A DNA stretch of 64,000 bases from Marinagarivorans sp. GTDB lineage: Bacteria; Pseudomonadota; Gammaproteobacteria; Pseudomonadales; Cellvibrionaceae. Positions within the stretch are counted from its first letter, which is position 1. Each line of letters begins with the position of its first letter. The notes under the pieces were generated by a model. The model did no database searches and was not told the DNA's origin. It was given only the letters and a program-made list of their open reading frames with translations. Below are positions 47,389 to 56,377 of the stretch, piece after piece. The stretch covers positions 18,015-82,014 of the forward strand of contig JANQJB010000166.1 in assembly GCA_028281865.1 (NCBI GenBank), written 5' to 3'. The position numbers were made by a program, and so were the translations under genes.

Positions 47389-48194
47389 TGTCAAATGTAA
47401 ACCACTCCGAAAATTCTTGGACGTGTGAAATAGACCCTAACAAGGAGGCAAACCGACAGAGTTCATCGAGACCCTCAATGATAGAACAGACTCAAGAAAA
47501 TGATAGTTGTACAATAATAACTAATAAAACAATTTTTTCCGATATCAATTCGCGGTATTTCTCTCTCGATCATTGGCGACAGCAAAACGCCGTAATCGGT
47601 CAATCAAAAGGCCGCAATGCAGTTTTTTTTATTCAGCACGATAAACATCAATTAGTGCTACGCCACTACTATCGCGGCGGCGCCATTGCGAGAATTATAA
47701 AAGATCGCTATTTTTATCAATCACTAAAACAGACTCGCGCTCACGCGGAATTTCACCTTTTATTGCACCTGCAAAAGCTTAATCTACCAGCACCGTTACC
47801 AGCCGCAGCTCGCATCGTCCGCCAGGGATTTACCTATACTGCCGATTTAATTACCCAAAAAATATCGCAAGCGCAGGACCTATTCGCTTTTTTGACCGAG
47901 CGACCACTCGATGGCTCCCAGTGGTCTGCTGTTGGTGCAACAATCGCTCAATTCCATTGTAACAACATCTATCACGCAGATCTGAATATACACAACTTAA
48001 TGATCGACAACGAAAATAAAGTTTGGCTGATCGATTTTGACAGAGGAGCAATAAAGGAAACAGGAGGAAAATGGAAAAAAAACAACCTCGATCGGCTACA
48101 GCGTTCGTTGCGTAAAGAGAAAGTTAAAAATACTAATTTCAACTGGAAGGAAAGCGATTGGAATACTCTTATAATGGGCTATAAAAGCAACTGA
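47388..48194 (+). CDS. kdkA: 3-deoxy-D-manno-octulosonic acid (Kdo) kinase
   Basis: 268 residues, slightly longer than typical KdkA (about 240) because of a Ser/Asn-rich N-terminus of about 30 residues. Key segments are HYYRGGAIARIIKDRYFY, the catalytic loop NIYHADLNIHNLMID, and the metal-binding VWLIDFDRG. Internal Met codons could give a shorter protein. KdkA phosphorylates Kdo of lipid A-Kdo on the cytoplasmic face of the inner membrane. The start overlaps the stop of the upstream glycosyltransferase gene. Assignment is firm. Confidence 0.9.
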   Translation: MSNVNHSENSWTCEIDPNKEANRQSSSRPSMIEQTQENDSCTIITNKTIFSDINSRYFSLDHWRQQNAVIGQSKGRNAVFFIQHDKHQLVLRHYYRGGAIARIIKDRYFYQSLKQTRAHAEFHLLLHLQKLNLPAPLPAAARIVRQGFTYTADLITQKISQAQDLFAFLTERPLDGSQWSAVGATIAQFHCNNIYHADLNIHNLMIDNENKVWLIDFDRGAIKETGGKWKKNNLDRLQRSLRKEKVKNTNFNWKESDWNTLIMGYKSN

Positions 48195-48263
48195 ATATAA
48201 TAATGATGTAACGAGCATACAACACATAAAATGCCCGCCTGAAAATCACTCTCGCGGGAAAAG

Positions 48264-48545
48264 CTATTTGTTCATTTTTTCTTTCATACAGCCACGCACA
48301 AACTTACGCATCTCTTTTTTCTCTAAACCTTTTTCCTTTGCTGACTCGCGACAAGATTTCATCGCAGTACGTTGCTCTTCCGTCATTTCGCGACCCTCCT
48401 TGTGTCCTTTTTTCTTCATACCCTTTCCATGTTCCCCGTCATGTTTTTGCCCTTCTCCCCCGTGATGAGCAGCATAAACAGGTCCACAGAAAAATAACGA
48501 AATAAGTAAAATGTTTAAGCATGTTTTTAGCGATAAAATTTTCAT
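48264..48545 (-). CDS. Small secreted His/Lys-rich protein, weakly PsiF-like
   Basis: 93 residues with a signal peptide (about 1-25, ending VYAAHH). The mature protein is rich in His, Gly, Glu and Lys (AHHGGEGQKHDGEHGKG), which suggests metal or polyanion binding. The C-terminal MKSCRESAKEKGLEKKEMRK and FVRGCMKEK resembles the PsiF repeat (Cys, then Lys-Gly-Leu, then an acidic-basic stretch, then Cys). PsiF proteins are periplasmic and poorly characterised. It is convergent with kdkA and stands alone. Function is not known. Confidence 0.6.
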   Translation of the reverse strand: MKILSLKTCLNILLISLFFCGPVYAAHHGGEGQKHDGEHGKGMKKKGHKEGREMTEEQRTAMKSCRESAKEKGLEKKEMRKFVRGCMKEKMNK

Positions 48546-48769
48546 CAGCGTGTACCTAATATTATGCTAATCAATATATTATGGTTATCAATTCACACTT
48601 TAATTCGGTCACAACCATTCTTAGTTGTCGCTGCAAAAATCAAATGCCCGCAAACCGAATTTAAGTGAGATTCGCGCGTATAAAAGCCTAACGCTAATTC
48701 AGTATATCGAGTGTATTTAAAATCGACTATACGAAAATAAGGAAATAAAACGCATAAAGCTTGGCAGCT

Positions 48770-50212
48770 CTATCCCTTTCGACCACCCAAAGACTTCGCC
48801 CACTGTTTTGGATTCCAGCTATTTAGACGCTCTTTAACTTTTTTCATTTTCGGATCATTGGCTAAATTCTGAAATTCGAAGGGGTCGTTTTTATGGTCGT
48901 ATAACTCTTCTAAGCCCGATGGATAACGGATATAACGATAACGCTCATCGCGCGCGGAGAAAGCTTGCTCGCCGTAGGAAGTAATGGCCGGGCGATCCCA
49001 ACGACGCGAAGGCTTTTCCAACAAAGGCTTGAGACTTTTCCCTTCAAGCACATGATCGAGTTTTGGTAAGTCGCAATACTCTACCAACGTGGGGTAAACA
49101 TCGACGGTCGAAACAGGTTGTTTAACCACTTTTCCTTTATTCTTAAATTTAGGCAGACGCATAATCATTGGCACATGCGCTGCAGCTTCCCATAGGGTCG
49201 CCTTTTCATAGTGATTTTTTTCACCCATATGAAAACCGTTGTCAGACCAAATCAGAATAATGGTATTGTCTGCATAACGACTCTCGTTGACAGCGTCAAT
49301 GACCCGCCCAACATTCCAATCAGCAAAAGTAGTTGCGGCTAGGTAACCATGTAATATACGTTTCCAATTTTCCTCTTCGCCTTTACCGGCGTTTAACCAG
49401 CGTTCTCCCCAAATTTTGGAAAGCATTTGCCCGTATGGCGGAATATCGGACAAATCACCATCTAGATAGCCACGGGGGAGGGTAATCTTTTTCGGGTCAT
49501 ACATATCGAAAAATCGTTTCGGTGCCGTAAATGGGGTATGCGGTCGCCACAGGCCATACACCATAAAAAAAGGTTTATCATGATCTTGCTTTAGAAATTC
49601 AATGGACTTGTCGGCGTTGACAACATCTGGGAAGTCACTGTCCGGGTCGGTCCATTCAGTGACACCCCAAAATTTCTGCGCGCCTTTAAGTTCCGCAGGC
49701 TCGCCCTCTTTAGCAATACGATCCTTAACCGGCGGATAAGGCCCAAAACCTCCCGCAAAGGGCTTGTTATGCCAACTTTTTTTCTCTCGCCCTTCTTCTA
49801 ACTTAGCGTGGTATAACTTACCGTTGCCAAAGGTGGTATAACCAGCGCGCTTGAATAACTCGGGCATCGTTTCTGCCTTACGCAAAAGCTCGCTTTTGCG
49901 CCAGGGGTCGGAGCCATTTCGGTAAGCTCCCGTCGTATGCGGGTATAAACCACTGAAAAATGCTGCGCGAGAAGGGCCGCAAACAGGCGATGCGGTATAC
50001 GCGTGTTTGAATGTGACAGCTGTTTTTCTGAACTCGTCAATTGCAGGTATTTCAGTCCCGGGATATACATCGTAAAAACCATAATCATTTTGATCATCGG
50101 TAATAATGATAACGACATTCGGGCGCGTGTCTTTTGCGATAACGGAAGAGGATGCAACGGTGACGATAAAAAATGATACGCCTAATAGCAGGGACATCGT
50201 TATTTTACGCAT
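48770..50212 (-). CDS. Sulfatase, iduronate-2-sulfatase-like, type I
   Basis: 480 residues from ATG 50212 (AGGAG about 8 nt upstream; a start at 50296 would add 28 residues). The signal peptide is about 1-24. The metal-binding start is NVVIIITDDQNDYG, and the formylglycine site is Cys78 in SPVCGPSRAAF (C-x-P-S-R type). Further motifs are WSDNGFHMGEKNHYEKATLWE and GLWRPHTPF, typical of iduronate-2-sulfatase-like enzymes (S1_7 type). It should be secreted and desulfate a polysaccharide. It needs a maturase, which is not in the window. Other sulfated substrates are possible. Confidence 0.92.
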   Translation of the reverse strand: MRKITMSLLLGVSFFIVTVASSSVIAKDTRPNVVIIITDDQNDYGFYDVYPGTEIPAIDEFRKTAVTFKHAYTASPVCGPSRAAFFSGLYPHTTGAYRNGSDPWRKSELLRKAETMPELFKRAGYTTFGNGKLYHAKLEEGREKKSWHNKPFAGGFGPYPPVKDRIAKEGEPAELKGAQKFWGVTEWTDPDSDFPDVVNADKSIEFLKQDHDKPFFMVYGLWRPHTPFTAPKRFFDMYDPKKITLPRGYLDGDLSDIPPYGQMLSKIWGERWLNAGKGEEENWKRILHGYLAATTFADWNVGRVIDAVNESRYADNTIILIWSDNGFHMGEKNHYEKATLWEAAAHVPMIMRLPKFKNKGKVVKQPVSTVDVYPTLVEYCDLPKLDHVLEGKSLKPLLEKPSRRWDRPAITSYGEQAFSARDERYRYIRYPSGLEELYDHKNDPFEFQNLANDPKMKKVKERLNSWNPKQWAKSLGGRKG

Positions 50213-50519
50213 GAGGTGAACTCCTAAGGACCAGCTATAAATTGTTGTAAAAGACGCAATCCTAATCGAAATCGATAGAAAAACAACAATAACCACTCTC
50301 GGCTTCGGTTTAGTTGCACTTCAAGCGTTAAGGAATCAAAGCAGACCGCTGCTCGCCAAGAGGTCGCAAATACCTACTCACACAGCCCTTTTTACACAAA
50401 CCTGTCAAACTTTAATCAGGTCAGAGCCGCTACCAGCCTGGATTCCTAAGCTAAGGGTGTTAAACTGTTAAACAACAATAATAACGATCGATACACACAG
50501 TATCCCCCATATTCGTGCC
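50213..50519. other. Intergenic between divergent sulfatase and PAS-AraC genes
   Basis: 307 nt with AGGAG for the sulfatase close to 50212. The PAS-AraC regulator is divergent from the sulfatase and may control it (inference). I recognised no operator or repeat. Confidence 0.4.
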
Positions 50520-51302
50520 ATGAAAACTGATACAGAACCGAGCAAGACGACTGCTAGCACCGACAGCCTTCGTCTTAAACAAGCTTTTTTTGACAGCGCC
50601 GCTGATCTCCGCGCTACGGCACAATTATTTTCATACCTAAACGACGTCTATTTCTTCATAAAAGACCGCGAGGGCCGTTTTATCGCCGCTAATTCACCGC
50701 AACTTGAGAAGATGGGCTGTGCGCGAGAAGAACAAATCGTAGGGAAAACGGACTATGACTTTTTCCCAAAGCAAATGGTGGAGAACTACTTGAGAGATGA
50801 TGCACAGGTTATGGAATCGGGTCGCCCACTTGAGAAGAAGGTCGAGCTTGTCGCAAACCCGGATGGGACGGTTGGCTGGCACACGACGAGTAAAGTACCC
50901 ATTCTCGGCAAAAACGGTGAAGTTATTGGCATTATGGGGTTTATGCGCGATTTAAATAAATCGGTAGATAAGTGGTCCCCCTACCAACAAATGGCGCCTG
51001 TAATAGATTATATCGCTCAGAATTACCCACAGCGCTTTGAGATAAAAATCCTTGCCGACCTGGTCGAATTATCTCTAGGTCAATTCGAAAAGAAATTTCG
51101 CGGTGTATTCGGTATTTCCCCTAAACGTTTTATCACACGCTACCGTGTTACTCGAGCGTGCCATGAACTCTCAACAACAAGCAAGCCCATCACCAAAATC
51201 TCAGTAGAAATTGGCTTTTATGATCACAGCCATTTCTCGCGCGAATTTAAGAATATTATGGGTGTCTATCCCGGCGAATATCGCAAGCGTCATCAAAATT
51301 AA
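50520..51302 (+). CDS. PAS-domain AraC-family transcription regulator
   Basis: 260 residues. A PAS domain at about 35-145 (DVYFFIKDREGRFIAANSPQ, VGKTDYDFFPKQMVENY, VPILGKNGEVIGIMGFM) is followed by an AraC HTH at about 160-258 (LADLVELSLGQFEKKFRGVF, KISVEIGFYDHSHFSREF, GVYPGEYRKRH). Residues 1-30 are a soluble lead. PAS-AraC one-component regulators sense a small ligand or redox state. It is divergent from the sulfatase, suggesting a carbohydrate-desulfation regulon, and 43 nt upstream of the SDR gene, so the two are probably co-transcribed. Confidence 0.88.
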   Translation: MKTDTEPSKTTASTDSLRLKQAFFDSAADLRATAQLFSYLNDVYFFIKDREGRFIAANSPQLEKMGCAREEQIVGKTDYDFFPKQMVENYLRDDAQVMESGRPLEKKVELVANPDGTVGWHTTSKVPILGKNGEVIGIMGFMRDLNKSVDKWSPYQQMAPVIDYIAQNYPQRFEIKILADLVELSLGQFEKKFRGVFGISPKRFITRYRVTRACHELSTTSKPITKISVEIGFYDHSHFSREFKNIMGVYPGEYRKRHQN

Positions 51303-51345
51303 GCTTTTTTAATAAAAAATACTTTCTAACGGATAACTCACCTTC

Positions 51346-52116
51346 ATGAATAACTACCAAACCGCTCTTATAACCGGTGCCTCATCGGGCATTGGCTTTG
51401 CAACCGCTAAGTTGTTAGCCGAACGCGGCATGAAAACTGTCATTTTAGCTCGCCGGCGCGACCGCTTAGAGGAACTCAAAAACCAATTGAGCAAACCGGA
51501 AGACTGCCATGTCCTAGCCTGTGACCTGCAAGATCACACTGCAATACAAAATGGAATCAATCAATTACCCGCTCCATTTAAATTTGTCGACGTACTAGTA
51601 AACGCAGCAGGCTTAGCACTCGGGCTTAGCAAGGCACAGTCTACTCACTGGGAAGATTGGGAAACCATGCTAAACACCAACTGCATGGGCTTGGCTTATT
51701 TAACTCGCCAAATACTGCCGAACATGGTTGAGCGCAATAAAGGCCACATCGTTAATATCGGCTCTATCGCCGCGAATTACCCTTACGCAGGCGGCAATGT
51801 CTACGGTGCAACCAAGGCATTTGTCGAGCAGTTTAGTTTGAATTTAAAGGCGGATTTACTCGGCACAGCGGTACGCATAACTAACTTGGCGCCGGGCATG
51901 GTAAGCGATAGCGAGTTTTCATTGGTACGCTTCGAAGGTAACGCTGAAAAAGCACAAAAAGTTTACCAGGGTATAACAGCGCTGACACCCGCAGACATCG
52001 CCGAGAATGTCGCGTGGGTAATTTCACAACCCGCTCACGTAAACATCAACCGCATGGAAATTATGCCGACCGCACAAGCACCATCGCGCACAGCCTACCA
52101 CAAAGAAAATCCATAG
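51346..52116 (+). CDS. Short-chain dehydrogenase, YdfG-like
   Basis: 256 residues. The Rossmann motif TGASSGIGFA is at 9-18, then the NAAG region (VNAAGLALGLS), and the active-site Tyr153-x-x-x-Lys157 in NVYGATKAF with Ser in NIGSIAANYPY. The downstream segment VRITNLAPGMVSDSEFSLVRF is typical of YdfG, an NADP-dependent 3-hydroxy acid/malonic semialdehyde dehydrogenase, at about 248 residues. The C-terminal tail is slightly longer. It follows the PAS-AraC gene by 43 nt. The substrate in this organism is not proven. Confidence 0.88.
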   Translation: MNNYQTALITGASSGIGFATAKLLAERGMKTVILARRRDRLEELKNQLSKPEDCHVLACDLQDHTAIQNGINQLPAPFKFVDVLVNAAGLALGLSKAQSTHWEDWETMLNTNCMGLAYLTRQILPNMVERNKGHIVNIGSIAANYPYAGGNVYGATKAFVEQFSLNLKADLLGTAVRITNLAPGMVSDSEFSLVRFEGNAEKAQKVYQGITALTPADIAENVAWVISQPAHVNINRMEIMPTAQAPSRTAYHKENP

Positions 52117-52246
52117 AAACGCAGGACCGTTGCAGCGGAAGATTCGTTGCCCCAACACCTAAAAAAAAGCATTTGGAGCAACGTTAAACAAGCAGTTACT
52201 GTTAGCAATAAACACTCAGCAACTTATAAAATCGACAACTAAAGCA

Positions 52247-53023
52247 TCAAATGCTTAACGCATAATCAATTAAGCCAAATGCGTGCGCTTTTGATACCGC
52301 TTGTTGTCGATTCTTAACACCCAATTTGTCAAAAATCCGTTTAGTGTGAGTATTAATCGTATTTTCCGAGCGATTTAAATATTTTGCTACCGATTGAATT
52401 GTTTCACCAAATGAAAACAGCGTCAGAATATCCTGCTCGCGTTTTGTCAACGAAATAGTGAATTCAGTCCATATCACTTCACCATAAGTTTTTTCAACAT
52501 GGCTTATTAAATCGAAGTCGATAAAAGTAGGACTTTGCGTCGCTTTACACGCTTCATTTAAAAAATTCAAAGAATCTTGGGAAGTTTCTAAACGCAAAAT
52601 ACCAACAGTAGTGGCATTTATCCGCCAAGGAATGGTTAATATATGCGTTAACGATAACTGCTCGATCATCTCTGCCATAGGCGGTGACATGATACTTATG
52701 CGCTTTAAAGACAATTCGTTATTTCGCCACACAATGGGCTTCATTTGCATTAAAGCGTTCAGCAGCAAAGGGTCGCTGACAAACAATTTTTTATTGGTGT
52801 AATACCGGCATATTGCACTTTCAACACAGTTAGCAACCTTGGCCTTGAAAATCCCTGGTTGCTCGCGCGTTACCTGAATAAACGTCGTGCTTTCAACAAA
52901 ATCACGGTCGATATTCAAGATATTACTACCTTGTTGGCAGGCAATAGATCCGATAAGGGCGTTGGGGCTGGTGTCAGTAGGTTGACATACACTACACACA
53001 GCCTGATCAAGTGAGAAAAACAT
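52247..53023 (-). CDS. LuxR-family transcription regulator (orphan)
   Basis: 258 residues from ATG 53023, chosen for GGAGAGG 6 nt upstream; the ATG at 53038 has no such site. The N-terminal about 185 residues form an unrecognised sensor-like domain containing several Cys (CSVCQPT, CVESAICRYY). The C-terminal LuxR HTH is clear at about 190-250: LTKREQDILTLFSFGETIQ, NRSENTINTHTKRIFDKLGV. No autoinducer-synthase gene is nearby and the autoinducer-binding fold is not obvious, so its ligand is unknown. It is convergent with the SDR gene, and a 1.1-kb non-coding stretch lies upstream. Confidence 0.82.
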   Translation of the reverse strand: MFFSLDQAVCSVCQPTDTSPNALIGSIACQQGSNILNIDRDFVESTTFIQVTREQPGIFKAKVANCVESAICRYYTNKKLFVSDPLLLNALMQMKPIVWRNNELSLKRISIMSPPMAEMIEQLSLTHILTIPWRINATTVGILRLETSQDSLNFLNEACKATQSPTFIDFDLISHVEKTYGEVIWTEFTISLTKREQDILTLFSFGETIQSVAKYLNRSENTINTHTKRIFDKLGVKNRQQAVSKAHAFGLIDYALSI

Positions 53024-53038
53024 ATTGAGCCTCTCCAT

Positions 53039-54155
53039 AATTATCTTGTTCGTTAACGGCGCTGTTAGCAGTTAACGGTTTTCAATAATCCTTAGCAAAC
53101 GGCCAATAATTTACAGCGTGTAGTCGTGTGAAAAAGCAAATTCCTTGTTTTTCTTTTTATCCCAAATGTTGCAATTAAATTCTGAGACGAAAAAGTTTTA
53201 CGCTTACTCACCCATCCGGTTCGAAAGCTCATCTTATTGTAAGAGCTATTCTAACTGAACAGACTAATCAAACTCTTCCGCGTCACATCGCTCCAACTGC
53301 AACAAAGCTATGCTTAAACCACTTTAAGGTATTTCAGACCTTTATTTTTTTAGATGCGGCATTTATTTATCCGATGTTAAAAAAATTTAACAAAACAGCC
53401 GATCTAAAATTATCACCTAAATCCGAAAAGCTTATGACAAGCAAATTAAATTCAGGTTTTTATTATCTGGCGGGGATATACGCTAGTATTGCAACCGCTT
53501 ATAAAACGGCTAAGCTTGATCACACGTATGTTTAACCAATATACGTAAGCTTAATTCCGCGTATTTAGCAATTCCTATACCTCAACCCTTCGCCCAGATT
53601 TAACTAATTACTTCGAATGCTCTTGTACGTAACGACGTCCATCTCAGTTACCCTATCCATTTTGATTCGCTTGTGACAAACACGCACAGCGGGGAATCGA
53701 TGTGCGCCCGAACAAACAGGCGAAACGCGGTAGACGTCACCTGACAAATAGTAAACAAGTCCAGAACAAACTCAAGTGTAGATCTCGAAAAGTTTTAAAT
53801 AGTTTTGTGTTTCGCCGCTGATCAGCCTAATCCCTAGGGCAAAATAAGCTTTGAGCCGACAAACAGCCTGTTTTTGTGTATACCCAAGCAAATACACATC
53901 AATTATACGCGCCAACTTCAAGATTCGTAGGCCGATTTCGCAGATATAATACAAAGACGCTCAACGCATTCAAGTTGCGCGACCATGCCTCTTTATCTTT
54001 ATTAGGCAAAACTCAGCTAGGAACTGGCCTCCTCAGTTAAGGCATCATCCACCTAATACGCATTACTTGCATTTCGACACATTATGACGCTTGCTTAAAT
54101 TCATAGAGCTTTTTAATAATGCTTATCCTAATAACGGCCACTATCGCCTCAGAAT
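53039..54155. other. Long AT-rich non-coding stretch (1.1 kb)
   Basis: No open frame of convincing quality is present; the 60-codon frame at 53772-53954 (minus) matches nothing and lacks a ribosome-binding site. I saw no clear hairpin, tRNA or repeat. The stretch may hold regulatory RNA or decayed sequence. It separates the LuxR gene (minus) from the SMP-30-like gene (plus). Confidence 0.35.
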
Positions 54156-55145
54156 ATGCAATACATTGCCGCTTTCCTCAGTTTGACCTTTCTCTTGCAG
54201 GCGTGTAACGGGCCAAAACTAAGCCCACAAGCGCTTGACGCAGACCCATCAAGTACCCGTTCGTTTGAGAATAGCTCGACAGACTATTCAAAAATCAATC
54301 CGGTAGATATGGCAGGAGAGCCAAAAATAATCAAACAGGGGTTCACATTCACTGAAGGCCCACTCTGGATAGAATCTCAGCAAGCCTTGTTGTTTTCAGA
54401 TGTGAGAGAAAACATCGTATGGCGCTACCAAGCACCGGACAAATTTGACAAGTATATAACTGAAACCGGCGGTACCAATGGCCTCGCGCTTGGACCAAAC
54501 CATACATTGTTTATGTGCCAAGTAGAGGCGAGGCAGCTCGCAGCGCTGGAGCTTCCCAAAGGGTACGGTCAAGCGGCGCCAAATTTCAAAACCATTACAA
54601 AAGAATTTTCAGGAAACGGGGAGGACTTAGCTTCCGGAAAGTACAACCAAACTAACGACGTAATTGTGCGCAGTGACGGTACAATTTACTTTACTGACCC
54701 CGCCTATCGTCCACATCGACGCGAATTAGATTTCACTGCTGTGTATCGTGTCACTCCGGCGGGAAAAGTAACCGCCCTCACGGTCGATTACTATCCCAAC
54801 GGTATAGCATTATCACCCGATGAGAAGTGGCTATACATCATCAACCGAAAAAAAATTGAGCGCGCAGCGGTCAATGCAGATGGCTCTATCGAGACTTCAA
54901 AAACATTCGCCATGATGGACGCCAAAGGCGACGGTATGGCCGTTGACGACGCGGGCAATATTTACGTCGCCGCCAGACCCGGAATTCAGGTATTCAACCC
55001 CCAAGGTCAACACCTTGGGGTTATCAACACGCCAAAAGGAAAATCGACAAATTGTTCGTTTGGTGGAGCAGACCGCAAAACGCTATTCGTGACCGGGGGA
55101 AATTCGCTCATAAGTATCGCAATGCCAATACCTGGGTTACCATAA
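54156..55145 (+). CDS. SMP-30/gluconolactonase-like lipoprotein
   Basis: 329 residues. A short signal sequence ends LLQAC, a lipobox. The six-bladed SGL propeller is complete: FTFTEGPLWIESQQALLFSD (metal-ligand Glu), GKYNQTNDVIVRSDGTIYF, YPNGIALSPDEKWLYI, and GDGMAVDDAGNIYVA. Family members hydrolyse sugar lactones with a divalent metal; secreted members handle products of sugar oxidases. In this window it could act downstream of the oxidative sugar enzymes, but the genes are far apart and this is inference. It is followed by a set of palindromic repeats. Confidence 0.88.
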   Translation: MQYIAAFLSLTFLLQACNGPKLSPQALDADPSSTRSFENSSTDYSKINPVDMAGEPKIIKQGFTFTEGPLWIESQQALLFSDVRENIVWRYQAPDKFDKYITETGGTNGLALGPNHTLFMCQVEARQLAALELPKGYGQAAPNFKTITKEFSGNGEDLASGKYNQTNDVIVRSDGTIYFTDPAYRPHRRELDFTAVYRVTPAGKVTALTVDYYPNGIALSPDEKWLYIINRKKIERAAVNADGSIETSKTFAMMDAKGDGMAVDDAGNIYVAARPGIQVFNPQGQHLGVINTPKGKSTNCSFGGADRKTLFVTGGNSLISIAMPIPGLP

Positions 55146-55173
55146 GCAAAATCGACTAAACTATTTACCTAGT

Positions 55174-55368
55174 ATTCAAATATATCTTCCTGATATATTT
55201 GAATGTCACCACTAAAAATTAGCAGCTTTGTGCGAAAACCTTTGATTTTTAGTGGTTCGCGCCGCTTTTCACGCGGCGGCGGTACGTCCGTGTACCGCTT
55301 ACTAATCCGACATATTTGAATGCCGGGCTAATAACACCTGTTGTCAAAAAAGTTGACTAGTTGACAAC
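55174..55368. repeat. Cluster of three inverted repeats with a palindrome-family core
   Basis: Hairpin 1 has a perfect 13-bp stem (55174-55186 with 55192-55204, loop 5 nt). Hairpin 2 has a perfect 12-bp stem (55208-55219 with 55245-55256). A core GGTACGTCCGTGTACC is at 55281-55296, preceded by GCCGC/GCGGC (55261-55277). Hairpin 3 is an 8-bp pair (55340-55347 with 55361-55368). A motif CATATTTGAATG-like occurs at 55195-55205 and 55311-55321. The core resembles the TACATCCATGTA core of element A at 35709. No coding potential. Confidence 0.85.
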
Positions 55369-55421
55369 AACTTACTCTCAAATAAACAACAACTTACTTT
55401 GGAATATAAGGAATAACAACA

Positions 55422-55829
55422 ATGCAAGGCGCTGGCGGCACTTCAGGCGGTATCGGCCAATTTTTTATTGGCTTAATTATGTTGTGTGGTGGTTTTTATT
55501 TATTACTCAATGCTATCCATGTGCGGTCCACCTTCGGGATGGGTATGGCACTCTATCATTTTTCCGGGCGTGGTACCGGTTTTAATATCACAACGGGAAT
55601 GGTCATGATCCCATTTATTTTTGGAGTCGGGATCATTTTTTACAACGCGAGAAACCCCTTTGGTTGGCTGCTAGCTGGCGGGTCGATTGTTGCGCTAATT
55701 TTCGGTGTTATCACGTCCATTCATTTTAGTTTTCGATCAATGACCGCATTTGAATTAATCGTTATCCTAGTTTTATGTTTTGGCGGCTTAGGCTTATTCT
55801 TGCGTTCGTTGAAAAATTTCGGCGATTAA
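55422..55829 (+). CDS. Small membrane protein, unknown function
   Basis: 135 residues with AAGGA 9 nt upstream of ATG 55422. Four membrane helices are visible: QFFIGLIMLCGGFYLLL, TTGMVMIPFIFGVGIIFY, WLLAGGSIVALIFGVI and AFELIVILVLCFGGLGLFL. A Gly-rich N-terminus (QGAGGTSGGIG) precedes the first. I do not recognise a named family or motif. It is convergent with rimI and follows the palindrome cluster. Probably an inner-membrane protein. Confidence 0.6.
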   Translation: MQGAGGTSGGIGQFFIGLIMLCGGFYLLLNAIHVRSTFGMGMALYHFSGRGTGFNITTGMVMIPFIFGVGIIFYNARNPFGWLLAGGSIVALIFGVITSIHFSFRSMTAFELIVILVLCFGGLGLFLRSLKNFGD

Positions 55830-55867
55830 TAGAGTAAAAGATTTAAGTGGTTATATCGTCCAGCATA

Positions 55868-56377
55868 TTATGAGGGCTTTTCAACCATTTCCATTGCGTA
55901 GAGTATTGCATCCTCTAGGTCGAAAGTATCTTGCTCTTTTGCAGACGCTAAACGATAGTAATTTTTGCGCATCCCTACTTGGTTAAATCCAACTTTTTCA
56001 TACAACTTTTGAGCGGCTATATTGCTTTCACGCACCTCTAAAAACACACTTTCGGCGTTAGAAAATACATTCTCAACAACGTGGCTCAAGAAAGCGTAAC
56101 CGAGACCGCTACGCCAATACCGACGCGCAACTACAAATAACAGTAGTTCAATTTCACCGGCCACCTCAGAATAAATCGCATAAGCTGAGATTGAGTCATT
56201 CAACAACAATGCAATACATCCGTGGTTTCCCATGATGGAATCCCTGAAATTCTTTTCCGTCCAGGGTGTCTTATGAGACTCACGCTCGATAACAAGTACT
56301 TCATCCAAATGAGCTAGCGTAAGAGGTTCGATTCTAGCAACGAGGCCTCGCCATCTAAGAACTTCAATCTGATCCAT
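55868..56377 (-). CDS. rimI: Ribosomal-protein-alanine N-acetyltransferase
   Basis: 169 residues from ATG 56377; the TTG at 56383 adds two. A GNAT domain covers most of it: LAHLDEVLVIERESHKTPW, WTEKNFRDSIMGNHGCI, RYWRSGLGYAFLSHVVE (acetyl-CoA loop) and SNIAAQKLYEKVGF. This fits RimI, which acetylates the N-terminus of ribosomal protein S18, although the protein is about 20 residues longer than E. coli RimI. It overlaps by 14 nt with the HolD-like gene, the usual holD-rimI order. Assignment is firm by sequence and context. Confidence 0.9.
   Translation of the reverse strand: MDQIEVLRWRGLVARIEPLTLAHLDEVLVIERESHKTPWTEKNFRDSIMGNHGCIALLLNDSISAYAIYSEVAGEIELLLFVVARRYWRSGLGYAFLSHVVENVFSNAESVFLEVRESNIAAQKLYEKVGFNQVGMRKNYYRLASAKEQDTFDLEDAILYAMEMVEKPS

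Noticed and set aside
53772..53954. 60-residue minus-strand frame
   Set aside because: No ribosome-binding site, no family, in an AT-rich gap.
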